42,292 bases of DNA from positions 1-42,292 of the forward strand of contig JAYVXO010000121.1 in the NCBI GenBank assembly GCA_043785105.1, in the 5' to 3' direction. Below are positions 8,141-17,478 of the stretch, piece after piece. Under the pieces are notes generated by a model, which was given only the letters and a program-made list of their open reading frames with translations, was not told where the DNA came from and did no database searches. The translations under genes and the position numbers were made by a program. How positions within the stretch are numbered: the first letter of the stretch is position 1; every line of letters starts with the position of its first letter. The DNA is from Fimbriiglobus sp043785105. GTDB taxonomy: Bacteria > Planctomycetota > Planctomycetia > Gemmatales > Gemmataceae.

Positions 8141-8830
8141 ATGCCCCAAGTTTTTCCGAAGAGCATGAACATTGTCGCCCGGCTGTCCATACTGGCGGTC
8201 CCGTTCCTGATGGCAGGCGGTGCGGCAGGCGGGGCGGCGTTCTATCGCTCGGACTATACGACCGGGGCGCGGGAAGTGGTCGAACAACCGATCCCGTTTA
8301 GCCACAAGCACCACGTTTCGCAACTCGGGATCGACTGCAAATACTGCCATACCTCGGTCGATCAATCGGCATCCGCCGGGTTCCCGCCGTCGAAAACCTG
8401 CATGAACTGTCACCAACAAATGTGGCAATCGGCGGACCTCCTCGGGCCGCTCCGCGAGAGCTACTCGAAGGACAAGCCGATCACGTGGAACAAGGTCCAC
8501 AACGTCCCGCACTACACCTACTTCAACCACTCGATCCACGTCGGCAAGGGCATCGGGTGCGTGTCGTGCCACGGGCAGATTGACCAAATGAACTTGGTTT
8601 TCCAAAGCAAAACACTGCTGATGGAATGGTGCCTCGAATGCCACCGCAACCCGGAGAAGAACCTGCGGCCCAAGGACGAGGTCACCAACATGACGTTCAA
8701 AGCGGAAGACCTCATCAATCCGGACACGCAAATGCCGTATGACCAGACTACGCTTGGGAAGCAACTCAAAGAGAAGTATCAAGTACGCGATCACTTCGTG
8801 TTGACGAACTGCTCGATGTGCCACCGTTAA
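8141..8830 (+). CDS. actA: Alternative complex III pentahaem cytochrome c subunit ActA
   Basis: Pentahaem c-type cytochrome of alternative complex III, the quinol:electron-acceptor oxidoreductase that replaces cytochrome bc1. One N-terminal membrane helix (about 11-35) anchors it, with the haems on the periplasmic side. Five CxxCH sites are visible: CKYCH (66-70), CMNCH (87-91), CVSCH (140-144), CLECH (164-168) and CSMCH (224-228). Extra His residues in FSHKHH and YTYFNHSIHVGK are likely distal ligands. AGGAGG lies 5 nt before the ATG. It is first in the act operon and passes electrons from ActB/quinol sites toward the terminal oxidase. Confidence 0.95.
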   Translation: MPQVFPKSMNIVARLSILAVPFLMAGGAAGGAAFYRSDYTTGAREVVEQPIPFSHKHHVSQLGIDCKYCHTSVDQSASAGFPPSKTCMNCHQQMWQSADLLGPLRESYSKDKPITWNKVHNVPHYTYFNHSIHVGKGIGCVSCHGQIDQMNLVFQSKTLLMEWCLECHRNPEKNLRPKDEVTNMTFKAEDLINPDTQMPYDQTTLGKQLKEKYQVRDHFVLTNCSMCHR

Positions 8831-8840
8831 GTAGTGGTGA

Positions 8841-8910
8841 GTGGACAGTGGAGAGTGGTTAGTAAGAAGCCTTGGGTTTTACTTACCACTCTCCACTAAC
8901 CACTATCCAC
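8841..8910. repeat. Imperfect inverted repeat between actA and actB
   Basis: The left arm 8841-8866 (GTGGACAGTGGAGAGTGG...TAAG) and right arm 8882-8910 (CTTACCACTCTCCACTAACC...) can pair, with one extra 7-nt TTAGTGG module in the right arm. Both arms are built from GTGG-ending modules. It fills most of the 117-nt gap and would form a stable hairpin in the operon mRNA. It is probably a dispersed repeat. Confidence 0.7.
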
Positions 8911-8947
8911 TGGTTGCCATACACCTGCCGGACTTGAGGATAGACGA

Positions 8948-11900
8948 ATGCCACCCGAACTGAAGCAAGACGCGAGCCGGACAGCCGCGTCCCGCCCAGT
9001 GCCTGCTAGGTCAGAGCCGGAATACTGGCAGTCCATCGAACAGTGGATGGACTCCACCCAGTTTGAAACGATGATGAAGAACGAGTTCCCGGAGGACGCT
9101 TCGGAGTGGCTCGACCCGGTCAGTCGCCGCCAGTTCTTGACGGTGATGGGCGCGTCCGTGGCGTTGGCCGGCGCGGTGGGCTGTAACCCTTCGCTCAAGC
9201 CAGCACCGGCACGCAAGGTGGTGCCGCACGTCAGGCAACCGGAGCAAATGTTGCCCGGCGTGCCGTTGTTCTTTTCGACCGTCATTACGCAGAACGCCGG
9301 CGTCGGACTCGGGCTGCTTGTCAAGCAAGTCGAAGGCCGCCCGATCAAGATCGAAGGCAACCCGAACCACCCCGGATCGCTGGGCGGCACGGACATTTAT
9401 GCCCAAGCTTCGATCCTCAATCTTTACGACCCCGATCGCTCCAAGTCCGTATTGAAGGGCGGGCAACAAGCTGGGTTCGAGCAATTTCTACCTGCGATTA
9501 AGAACGATCTCGAAAAGCAAAAAGCGAAACAAGGCGAAGGGGTTCGGTTCCTGACAGAAACGATTACCTCGCCGACGCTGATTGCCCAAATTGACGAGTT
9601 CTTGAAGCGGTTCCCGAAGGCGAAGTGGATTCAGTACGACACGATCAGCCGCGACAATCCCCGCAAAGCCGGGTTGGCGGCGTTCGGCAAGTACGTGAAC
9701 ACGACGTACAACTTCGCCAAGGCGAAAGTGGCCCTGGCCATCGACGCGGACTTCCTTTCCGCCGCTGGCCCCGGTTCGGCTCGGTACGCTCGGGAGTTCA
9801 TGGCGGGTCGCAAGGTTCGGGAAGTCAAAGAGTCGTTGAAGCGGGGCGAAGGCGTTGCACTCGACAAGATGAACCGCTTGTACGCGGTCGAGTCGATGGT
9901 GACGAATACCGGCGCGGTCGCCGACCACCGATTGACGTTGAAGCCTAGCCAGATCGAAGACTTCACGAAGGCACTCGCCGCCAAGCTCGGTGTCGTCGGC
10001 GTGGTTGCACCGAAGTTGTCCGACTTGGCTGAAAAGTGGATTGCCCCGCTTGCGGATGATCTGCTTGCTGCCAAGGGTGCTTCAGTCGTCGTGGTCGGCG
10101 ATCAACAGCCAGCAGCGGTCCACTTGCTGGCCCATGCCATCAACGAAAAACTCGGTGCGTTCGGCAGCACGGTGGTCTTCACGGAACCGCTAGAAGTCAG
10201 GCCGTCCGACCAACTCGCGGATTTGAAGCAACTCACCGAAGACATCAAAACCAACAAAGTTGATCTGTTGTTCCTGTTAGGTGGCAACCCGGCTTACGAC
10301 ACCCCGGCTGACTTGGAACTTGGCAAGCATCTCGCAGCAATGAAGGGGACCAAGGTTCACCTCGGGACGCAGGTCGATGAGACCGTCATCGAAGGCCAAT
10401 GCACTTGGCACGTCAACGCCGCGAACTTCCTCGAAACTTGGGGTGATGCCCGCGCCTACGACGGCACGGTCAGCATTCAACAACCGCTGATCGCGCCGCT
10501 TCACGCTGGCAAATCGTTGATCGAACTGTTTGCGATGTTGCTCGATCAAGGCGTGAGCGACCCGCTTGAAGTGGTGTTGGCAACCTGGAAGAAACACTTC
10601 GACATCAAGGTCAACAGCGGCGACTTTGAAGTGTGGTGGCAGTCGGCATTGCGGGACGGTGTGATTGCCGGAACCGCGTTCCCTCCTGTGACGGTGGCTG
10701 CGGTCAAGCTCGATGCCTTGGCCGATAAGAACTTCGCCACGCCACCCAGTAAGGGCGGTCTTGAAGTTCAGTTCCGACCTGACCCGACGATCTACGATGG
10801 CCGCTTCGCCAACAACGGTTGGCTGCAAGAGTTGCCCAAGCCGATTACCAAGTTGACCTGGGGAAACGCGGCGATCGTCAGCCCCGCGACAGCGGCCAAG
10901 CTCGACTGCACGATCGGTTTCGGCTGGACCGGCGGAGAACAGGGGCGTTCGATCGGCGACGGGGTGACGCTCACGGTGGACGGACGGAAATTGGACATCC
11001 CCGTGTACATCCTTCCCGGCCATGCCGACGATGTGATTACACTGCACCTGGGGTTCGGACGCCGGCGTGTCGGCAAGGTCGGCAGTGCGGAAAAGACCTT
11101 CGATACCTATCTGCTTCGCACCACAACCGGCTTCTGGTCGAACAGTGGTGCCGAAGTCACGAAGACCGGCGAGAAACACTTTTTAGCCTGTACGCAAGGC
11201 CAACACGCAATGGAGAGCCGCCGCCCGGTTCGCCATGCGACGGTTGCGGAGTTCAAGAACGACCACGAGTTCGCGCAGGTGCCAGCGGCTTCGGCCGCCG
11301 AGTACAAAGAACTGCGAGCGTTAACGCCGGGTACGCCCGAAGACTTTGAGCGCCTTGGCAAGAAGCACCCTTACGCCACCGATCACGGCGAACACAAGCA
11401 CAGCAGCGTACACGATAAACGCATCATTCCGCTCAGCCTTTACCCCAAGAACCCTCAGCCAGTGAACGGCGAAGAGGCGAGCAAGACGTATCGCCGTTGG
11501 GGCATGGCTATCGACTTAGGCGCTTGCACAGGTTGTACTGCGTGTGTGGCGGCGTGTGTCTCCGAAAACAACATTCCGGTCGTGGGCAAAGACACCGTGA
11601 CTCGTGGCCGGGCGATGCACTGGATTCGCATCGACCGTTACTTCTCGATCCCCGGTGACCGGGCGATGGACGACGAGCTTGGTTCCAAAGATGTCGGGCC
11701 GAGGGATCGGGCCGAGCGAATCAAGGACTCGAACCGGATTCGGACCCACTTCCAACCTGTGGTTTGCCAACAGTGCGAAAAGGCACCGTGCGAAGTGGTT
11801 TGCCCGGTCGGTGCGACGGTTCACAGTGCGGACGGCCTCAACGACATGGCGTACAACCGTTGCGTCGGGACGCGGTACTGCTCGAACAACTGCCCGTATA

Positions 11901-12325
11901 AAGTTCGCCGGTTCAACTTCATTCAGTACTCCGACTACACGACCGACAGCCTGAAGTTGGTGAACAACCCCGATGTCACAGTCCGAACGCGGGGCGTGAT
12001 GGAGAAGTGTACCTACTGTGTGCAACGCATCCGGGGTGCGGAGATCGAAACCGAACGCGAATTCGACAAGCGGAAAGCCGCCGGTAAGGTTGATGCGGGT
12101 GGTCGCCCCAAGATCATGGACGGCGAAATCGTGACCGCCTGCCAAGCCGCCTGCCCGACGGGTGCGATCACCTTCGGGGACATTAACGACCTCGACAGTG
12201 CCGTGCTTCGTGCCAAGGCCGAAGACCATAATTACGGCTTGTTAGCTGAACTCAACACCATGCCGCGGACCAGCTACTTGGCCGCCATCCGCAACCCGAA
12301 CCCGGCTATGCCGAAGGGGGCCTAA
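8948..12325 (+). CDS. actB: Alternative complex III molybdopterin-like/iron-sulfur subunit ActB
   Basis: The large periplasmic subunit of alternative complex III, 1125 residues. A twin-arginine-like motif SRRQFLTVMGAS (59-70) precedes a hydrophobic stretch ending AGAVGC. The body (about 85-780) is a molybdopterin-oxidoreductase-like domain; in this family it is known to lack the cofactor. The C-terminal third is a ferredoxin-like domain with four Cys clusters: CTGCTACVAAC, CQQCEKAPCEVVC, CVGTRYCSNNC, and CTYC...CQAAC. These should hold three 4Fe-4S clusters and one 3Fe-4S cluster, as in characterised ACIII. The B1-B2 fusion is the common arrangement. It is followed after 4 nt by actC. Confidence 0.95.
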   Translation: MPPELKQDASRTAASRPVPARSEPEYWQSIEQWMDSTQFETMMKNEFPEDASEWLDPVSRRQFLTVMGASVALAGAVGCNPSLKPAPARKVVPHVRQPEQMLPGVPLFFSTVITQNAGVGLGLLVKQVEGRPIKIEGNPNHPGSLGGTDIYAQASILNLYDPDRSKSVLKGGQQAGFEQFLPAIKNDLEKQKAKQGEGVRFLTETITSPTLIAQIDEFLKRFPKAKWIQYDTISRDNPRKAGLAAFGKYVNTTYNFAKAKVALAIDADFLSAAGPGSARYAREFMAGRKVREVKESLKRGEGVALDKMNRLYAVESMVTNTGAVADHRLTLKPSQIEDFTKALAAKLGVVGVVAPKLSDLAEKWIAPLADDLLAAKGASVVVVGDQQPAAVHLLAHAINEKLGAFGSTVVFTEPLEVRPSDQLADLKQLTEDIKTNKVDLLFLLGGNPAYDTPADLELGKHLAAMKGTKVHLGTQVDETVIEGQCTWHVNAANFLETWGDARAYDGTVSIQQPLIAPLHAGKSLIELFAMLLDQGVSDPLEVVLATWKKHFDIKVNSGDFEVWWQSALRDGVIAGTAFPPVTVAAVKLDALADKNFATPPSKGGLEVQFRPDPTIYDGRFANNGWLQELPKPITKLTWGNAAIVSPATAAKLDCTIGFGWTGGEQGRSIGDGVTLTVDGRKLDIPVYILPGHADDVITLHLGFGRRRVGKVGSAEKTFDTYLLRTTTGFWSNSGAEVTKTGEKHFLACTQGQHAMESRRPVRHATVAEFKNDHEFAQVPAASAAEYKELRALTPGTPEDFERLGKKHPYATDHGEHKHSSVHDKRIIPLSLYPKNPQPVNGEEASKTYRRWGMAIDLGACTGCTACVAACVSENNIPVVGKDTVTRGRAMHWIRIDRYFSIPGDRAMDDELGSKDVGPRDRAERIKDSNRIRTHFQPVVCQQCEKAPCEVVCPVGATVHSADGLNDMAYNRCVGTRYCSNNCPYKVRRFNFIQYSDYTTDSLKLVNNPDVTVRTRGVMEKCTYCVQRIRGAEIETEREFDKRKAAGKVDAGGRPKIMDGEIVTACQAACPTGAITFGDINDLDSAVLRAKAEDHNYGLLAELNTMPRTSYLAAIRNPNPAMPKGA

Positions 12326-12329
12326 CGTC

Positions 12330-13769
12330 ATGGCGACCGTTATTGAACCGACACTTGGTGTCAAGACCTACAGCGATACCGTTCAACACCCACCGCACGA
12401 CGAGTTGCTGGTTCTGGGGAACCACAACTTGGCCACGATCGGGGACAAAATCTCCGACGTCGTGACCGGGGAGATTGTCACGCCCAGGGGTTGGTGGCTC
12501 TGGCTGGTCATCGGCTTCACGATGATGCAGGGGATGGTCATCGGAATCGGCTACCTGTTTTACACGGGGACCGGGATTTGGGGGATCAACCAGCCCGTCG
12601 CGTGGGGGTTGGCGATCGTCAACTTCGTCTGGTGGATCGGCATCGGCCACGCCGGAACGCTGATTTCCGCGATTCTTCTGCTGATGCACCAAAAGTGGCG
12701 AACGTCACTGAACCGTTTCGCCGAAGCGATGACGATTTTTGCGGTGGCCTGTGCGGGCGTGTTCCCGCTCGTTCACATGGGCCGCCCTTGGCTCTTCTAT
12801 TGGCTCTACCCGGTGCCGGTGAACTTCGCCGCGTGGCCGCAGTTCCGTAGCCCGCTCTGCTGGGACGTGTTCGCGGTGACGACCTACTTCACCGTGTCCG
12901 CCGTGTTCTGGTACCTCGGCCTCATCCCCGACTTTGCCGCCTTGCGGGACGTGGCCAAGAATCGGTTGCAACGTTCGATTTATGGCTTGTTGTCGATGGG
13001 CTGGCGCGGGTCCGCGATTCACTGGCGGCGGTACGAGAAGTTGTACCTGTTGCTGGCCGGACTCGGTACGCCACTGGTGTTCAGCGTTCACACCATCGTG
13101 TCGTTCGACTTCGCGGTGTCGATTGTGCCGCTCTGGCACGCAACCATCTTCCCGCCGTTCTTCGTCGCCGGGGCCATTTTCGCCGGGTTTGCAATGGTGA
13201 TTTGGCTCGCGGTGCCCCTGCGATACTACTACGGCATGAACGACCTCATTACCGATAAGCACATGGAGTTCTGTGCGAAAGTGATGCTCGGGACGGGTTT
13301 GCTCGTGAACTACGGCTACTTCTGCGAACTGTGGATGGGCTGGTACAGCCACTCGATTTATGAGTGGGAAACCACCATGCAGCGGATTTGGTACGGCCCG
13401 TACTGGTGGGCCTACTGGCTGCTGATTTTGACCAACATGATTATCCCACAGTTCCTGTGGATCCGGTCGATTCGCACCCACCAGTTGGCGCTGTTCTTGA
13501 TCGCGTTCTCGGTCCACATCGGTATGTGGTTCGAGCGGTACGTGATCGTGATAACACTCAGCCGCGACCAGTTGCCGTCGAGTTGGGGCCGGTACGCCCC
13601 GACGGAATGGGACTACATGTTGTTCGGCGGGACCATCGGGTTCTTCATTACCTGCTTTGCACTGTTCGTTCGGTTCCTGCCAATGATTTCGATCACGGAA
13701 ATGCGTGAATTGTTGCCACACGTTCAAGGTGGCCGCGACGGGCACGCCGTCATGGAGAACGCCAAGTGA
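12330..13769 (+). CDS. actC: Alternative complex III quinol-binding membrane subunit ActC (NrfD-like)
   Basis: A 479-residue polytopic protein of the NrfD/PsrC family with about ten membrane helices. In ACIII this subunit carries the main quinol site next to the ActB iron-sulfur clusters. Visible family features include NQPVAWGLAIVNFVWWIGIGHAGTLISAILLL (helix 2-3), HMGRPWLFYW, the HTIVSFDFAVS segment and a conserved C-terminal SWGRYAPTEWDY loop. The start ATG lies 4 nt after the actB stop. The gene overlaps actD by 4 nt (GTGA), so translation is probably coupled. Confidence 0.95.
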   Translation: MATVIEPTLGVKTYSDTVQHPPHDELLVLGNHNLATIGDKISDVVTGEIVTPRGWWLWLVIGFTMMQGMVIGIGYLFYTGTGIWGINQPVAWGLAIVNFVWWIGIGHAGTLISAILLLMHQKWRTSLNRFAEAMTIFAVACAGVFPLVHMGRPWLFYWLYPVPVNFAAWPQFRSPLCWDVFAVTTYFTVSAVFWYLGLIPDFAALRDVAKNRLQRSIYGLLSMGWRGSAIHWRRYEKLYLLLAGLGTPLVFSVHTIVSFDFAVSIVPLWHATIFPPFFVAGAIFAGFAMVIWLAVPLRYYYGMNDLITDKHMEFCAKVMLGTGLLVNYGYFCELWMGWYSHSIYEWETTMQRIWYGPYWWAYWLLILTNMIIPQFLWIRSIRTHQLALFLIAFSVHIGMWFERYVIVITLSRDQLPSSWGRYAPTEWDYMLFGGTIGFFITCFALFVRFLPMISITEMRELLPHVQGGRDGHAVMENAK

Positions 13770-14344
13770 GTGAAACCCACCACGACCCCCACCACGACGA
13801 TGACGACATTGACGAGCCAGCGATCTACGGCCTCATGGCCGAGTTTGAAACCGCTGACGGCTTGATCCATGCGACCCAAAAAGCGGCCGGCGCTGGCTAC
13901 ACCCGCATGGACGGCTACTCGCCGTACCCGATCGGGGAAGTTGCCGACGCCCTGGGTTTCCCGCGATCGGAAATCGGCGCGATCATGTTCATCGGCGGCC
14001 TGTGCGGCGCGACGATTGGGTTCTTGATGCAGTTCTACCTGAACGGCATCGACTACCCGTTGAACGTCGGCGGCAAGCCGTTTTTCTCCTGGCCGCAGTT
14101 TGCCCCCATCACGTGGGAACTGCTCGTGTTGAGCGCCAGTTTGACCGGGACGATTGGCCTGTTCGCCCTGTGTGGCCTGCCGCAGCCGTACCACCCGGTG
14201 TTCAACGTGCCGCAATTTGCCCGCGCGAGCCGTGACCGCTTCTTCCTGGTGATTGAAGCGATTGACCCGAACTACGATGAGAAATCCACCAAGGCTTTTC
14301 TCACGACGCTGAACCCAGTCAGCATCGCGGAGGTGCCAGAATGA
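13766..14344 (+). CDS. actD: Alternative complex III membrane subunit ActD (DUF3341)
   Basis: A 192-residue DUF3341 protein. The N-terminus is a His/Asp-rich cytoplasmic tail (ETHHDPHHDDDD), followed by the conserved IYGLMAEFETADGLIHATQKAAGAGYTRMDGYSPYPI block (about 22-58) and two membrane helices (about 74-92 and 113-135). In ACIII structures ActD has two helices and a cytoplasmic domain and packs beside ActC/ActF (established). GTG start, overlapping actC by 4 nt; its own end overlaps actE by 4 nt (ATGA). Confidence 0.93.
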   Translation: MSETHHDPHHDDDDIDEPAIYGLMAEFETADGLIHATQKAAGAGYTRMDGYSPYPIGEVADALGFPRSEIGAIMFIGGLCGATIGFLMQFYLNGIDYPLNVGGKPFFSWPQFAPITWELLVLSASLTGTIGLFALCGLPQPYHPVFNVPQFARASRDRFFLVIEAIDPNYDEKSTKAFLTTLNPVSIAEVPE

Positions 14345-15135
14345 TAAAATTAAGCAAAGCCCTGATCGGGATGAGTCCTTGCTTTTTGCTGCTTACGGCT
14401 TCGGTCGGTTGCCAGCAAAAGATGGCCGAACAGCCTGCCCCACGCCCTTACGAACAGCACGAGATGTTTGCTAACAAGCAATCGGTGCGACCACTTGAAA
14501 AGGGCGTGATTCACCGCAACCAGCCGTTGGCGGATGATCCGCTTGTGACGTGGTTGACCGTTGCGGGCAAGACGCCCAAAGTCTCGGCAGATTGGAAAGC
14601 CGCCGTGGACCCAACTGGTAACACCGCCCCGACCGCCGGGGCGCCAACGGACCCGAACAATTTCGTCAAAGAGTTCCCGTTCGAGATGACCGTCGAAGAC
14701 CTCAAAGTCGGCCAAGTGAAGTTCAACACCAACTGTGCGTTGTGCCACGGTGCCGCCGGGTACGGTAACGGCAAAATCGTCGAGCGCGGTTTCTTGAAGC
14801 CGCCGTCGTACCACTTGGACGCAACCGGGAAGGAATCGGACGCGGGCCACTTCACCGGCGAAGCGAAGAAAGATTTGCCGCTCGGTTACTCCCGTGGGTT
14901 CGACCGCTACGGGATCAAGATCGCGTTGAAAGATGTCCCGGTTGGCTACATCTATCAAGTGATTAGTTGGGGCTACGGCGGCATGGCGTCCCACGACACC
15001 CAGTTGCCAAATCCCGCCGACCGTTGGCGTGTGATCGCTTATGTTCGTGCCCTGCAATACAGCCAAAGCGCACCCGTCGCCGATCTGCCGGATAACACCA
15101 AGACTGAACTTTCTAAAGTGGGGGGACCGAAATAA
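14341..15135 (+). CDS. actE: Alternative complex III monohaem cytochrome c lipoprotein ActE
   Basis: A 264-residue c-type cytochrome. The signal peptide ends in the lipobox LTASVGC (Cys24), so the mature protein should be lipid-anchored on the outside of the inner membrane. One haem site, CALCH (132-136), is followed by GAAGYGNG; a Met ligand is likely in the SWGYGGMASH segment. ActE is the likely exit point of electrons from ACIII toward the caa3 oxidase. Its TAA overlaps the first base of the actF ATG. Confidence 0.93.
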   Translation: MIKLSKALIGMSPCFLLLTASVGCQQKMAEQPAPRPYEQHEMFANKQSVRPLEKGVIHRNQPLADDPLVTWLTVAGKTPKVSADWKAAVDPTGNTAPTAGAPTDPNNFVKEFPFEMTVEDLKVGQVKFNTNCALCHGAAGYGNGKIVERGFLKPPSYHLDATGKESDAGHFTGEAKKDLPLGYSRGFDRYGIKIALKDVPVGYIYQVISWGYGGMASHDTQLPNPADRWRVIAYVRALQYSQSAPVADLPDNTKTELSKVGGPK

Positions 15136-16517
15136 TGGCCACAAGCCACTCTGACCACCACGAACACCCAGCCGCACCGTTGGCGATCCCGACGATTGAT
15201 ATCAGCCCGGTCCGCACGGCGGCCTTGGCCGCACTCGTCATCGGGTCCATTGCGTTCATCGTGCTGGCGTATCTGAACATCTCGACCTCTGACGGGTATG
15301 GACTGCGCGACATTTTCATGTCGTACACCGTTGGCTTCGTCTTCTGGGCGAGCTTGCCGTTCGGGGCACTGTCGATGACCTTGATCGCGTTTCTCACGAG
15401 CGCGAGTTGGGGGATCGTCCTGCGGCGCTGTTTCCACGCGGCCACCCGCACGATGCCGGTTATCGCGTTGCTGTTCATCCCGGTTGCCGCGAGCGTGTTC
15501 ATCGCCGAAGGCAAGCAATCGCCGTTTTGGTGGTCCGATCAGAGTTGGGTCACGCCGACGGGCGAGATGAACAGCGACCCGGCTTTCCAGGCCGCTGTGA
15601 AGAAAATGACCGACAATAAGGTCAAGCAAGATGTCGCCGAAATTGCCGTCGAGAAAGGCTTGCGACCCGAAGCGATCGAAGAGAACCACCACAAGATTCA
15701 CGACTTCCTGAACCCGGTGTTTTTCACCGTTCGGGGGTTGTTGTACTTCTCGATCATCGGTGGGTTGATCTTCATCGTCAACAAATGGGCACGCCGCGCC
15801 GAGGACGACGACCAGCAAGACGGGAAAGACAAACTGCGTGCGATTGCCGGTCCCGGCATCATTGTCTGGACCTTGTGTATGACCATGATGGCCACCGATT
15901 GGGTGATGTCGGTCGAACCGACTTGGGCGTCCAGTATGTTCCCAATCGTGTACGGCATGAACATGTTCTTGACGACGTTTGCGTTCTCGATCTTCGTGTT
16001 TTACAGCCTGAACGCGGGTAACACGGAAGTCCTAACCATCGTAAAGGACAAGTTCCGCATCGACATCGGGAGCCTGCTATTGGCCCTCACAATGGTCTGG
16101 GCGTATGCGTCGTTCAGCCAATACATGCTAATTTGGGCGGGCAACTTGCCGGAAGAAATTACCTACTACCGCAAACGGGGCGACAGCGGGTGGGAGTACC
16201 TCGCGTACTTCTTGATGGCCTTCCACTGGTTGATTCCGTTCGTGGTGTTGTTGTTCCGCGAAGTGAAGACCAGCCCGAAGGCAATGCGGCTTCTTTCAGG
16301 CATGTTGCTGATTGTTTGCATGGCCGATGTGATCTGGTGGATCCTTCCTGCGGTTGAAAGAGAACACGGGACGTTGCACGTCCCGATGGCGATTGCGGCC
16401 ATCGTGGCGGTGGGCGGAATTTGGGGAGTGGCGTTTGCATACGAACTCGGCAAGCGACCGATCCTACCGGCGAACAGCGAAGGCAAGTTCCTGGCGACCT
16501 GGGGTCAGCACCACTAA
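15135..16517 (+). CDS. actF: Alternative complex III membrane subunit ActF
   Basis: A 460-residue polytopic subunit with about ten helices, a homologue of ActC in the NrfD-like superfamily. Visible segments include SYTVGFVFWASLPFGALSMTLIAFLTSASWG, TDWVMSVEPTWASSMFPIVYGMN and YMLIWAGNLPEEITYYRKR, all typical of the ActF family. It completes the ACIII membrane core. Its start overlaps actE by one base, indicating tight co-translation. A 21-nt gap with GGGGAGATC precedes the next gene. Confidence 0.93.
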   Translation: MATSHSDHHEHPAAPLAIPTIDISPVRTAALAALVIGSIAFIVLAYLNISTSDGYGLRDIFMSYTVGFVFWASLPFGALSMTLIAFLTSASWGIVLRRCFHAATRTMPVIALLFIPVAASVFIAEGKQSPFWWSDQSWVTPTGEMNSDPAFQAAVKKMTDNKVKQDVAEIAVEKGLRPEAIEENHHKIHDFLNPVFFTVRGLLYFSIIGGLIFIVNKWARRAEDDDQQDGKDKLRAIAGPGIIVWTLCMTMMATDWVMSVEPTWASSMFPIVYGMNMFLTTFAFSIFVFYSLNAGNTEVLTIVKDKFRIDIGSLLLALTMVWAYASFSQYMLIWAGNLPEEITYYRKRGDSGWEYLAYFLMAFHWLIPFVVLLFREVKTSPKAMRLLSGMLLIVCMADVIWWILPAVEREHGTLHVPMAIAAIVAVGGIWGVAFAYELGKRPILPANSEGKFLATWGQHH

Positions 16518-16538
16518 ACGCTTTGGGGAGATCTAAAC

Positions 16539-17303
16539 ATGTCGGAACACAAGCCCGAGCGGAAAGGTGACAGCCCGCTCACACAGGTCATCGTCTCGAT
16601 GTCCGGCGCCAGCGCGTCCAACCACGACTCCGAACCGCCGGGCGCCAGTAGCAACAGTGTCAAAGCCGGGCATGAACCGGACCAGTTCGAGGCCAAGGGG
16701 GTTTTGTACGTTCCCCTCTTCGTGGTCGTCACGGTGTTGACATCGTTCGCCATCGTGACCGTGATTTTCTTCAGCATCTACGGCAAGAACCCCGGCGACC
16801 CGGTTGCGAACCCGATCGCGTCGAAAAACTCGAACTCGTCGATCAACGAGCGGTTCGCCGCGATTAGTTCGAGTGACCCGAACGCGGAAGTCAAACAACC
16901 GCGTTTGGAATACCTGAAGCAGGTGGAAGACGCGAAGAATGACCCGCCCTATTTGCGGTCCAAGCGGCCCGTGACCGCCGTCGGCGGCACCTACGAAATT
17001 CGCCCCGAAGATTTGCGGCCCGAGAACTACATCGACCCGATTACGAAACGCAAGATTCTGATGGATACTAGGTGGGTTGACGACGGCAAAAAGACCACAG
17101 CGATCATCCCGATCGAGCAAGCGATGAATCTGGTCATCCAGAAGAAGATGTTACCGATCCGGGCGAACCCGATTCTTGTGGCTTCGACCAACGACGGGAA
17201 AGCGAAGCCATCCAGCGCCGGGCGTGGTGGCCCATCGCAACCGATTGCCGTGACACCCAAACTTGATGACGTGAAACCCGATGACAAAAAGGCCGGGCAC
17301 TAA
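16539..17303 (+). CDS. Uncharacterised single-helix membrane protein in the ACIII/oxidase cluster
   Basis: A 254-residue protein with no family I can name. Residues 1-55 are polar and probably cytoplasmic. One strong helix spans about 56-80 (VLYVPLFVVVTVLTSFAIVTVIFFSIYG). The rest is predicted to face the periplasm, with a compact IPIEQAMNLVIQKKMLPIRANP segment (about 192-213) and a Ser/Pro/Lys-rich tail. The position between actF and a SCO copper chaperone, and the shared strand, suggest a role in assembling or linking ACIII and the caa3 oxidase. That role is inferred from position only. Confidence 0.8.
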   Translation: MSEHKPERKGDSPLTQVIVSMSGASASNHDSEPPGASSNSVKAGHEPDQFEAKGVLYVPLFVVVTVLTSFAIVTVIFFSIYGKNPGDPVANPIASKNSNSSINERFAAISSSDPNAEVKQPRLEYLKQVEDAKNDPPYLRSKRPVTAVGGTYEIRPEDLRPENYIDPITKRKILMDTRWVDDGKKTTAIIPIEQAMNLVIQKKMLPIRANPILVASTNDGKAKPSSAGRGGPSQPIAVTPKLDDVKPDDKKAGH

Positions 17304-17316
17304 TCCGGAAATTTTA

Positions 17317-17441
17317 ACCACGGAATACACAGAAAGCACGGAAATGGAAATACAGAAAAGCATTTGAATTCGCTAGGAACCAGTAACACACTGCTTCTTG
17401 AACAATTTGATTTATTCCGTGCTTTCCGTGTATTCCGTGGT
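17317..17441. repeat. Element bounded by 27-bp inverted repeats
   Basis: ACCACGGAATACACAGAAAG... at 17317-17343 matches the reverse complement of 17415-17441 with one mismatch in 27. The arms enclose 71 AT-richer bases. It fills most of the gap before the sco gene and looks like a small non-autonomous mobile repeat; a short hairpin transcript is also possible. No target duplication is obvious. Confidence 0.75.
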
Positions 17442-17478
17442 GAAGTGATTTGTTCTTGTTGGGAATTGAGGGGTTTTG

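Noticed and set aside
12705..13745. 346-residue minus-strand frame inside actC
   Set aside because: Antisense to actC, no recognisable motif.
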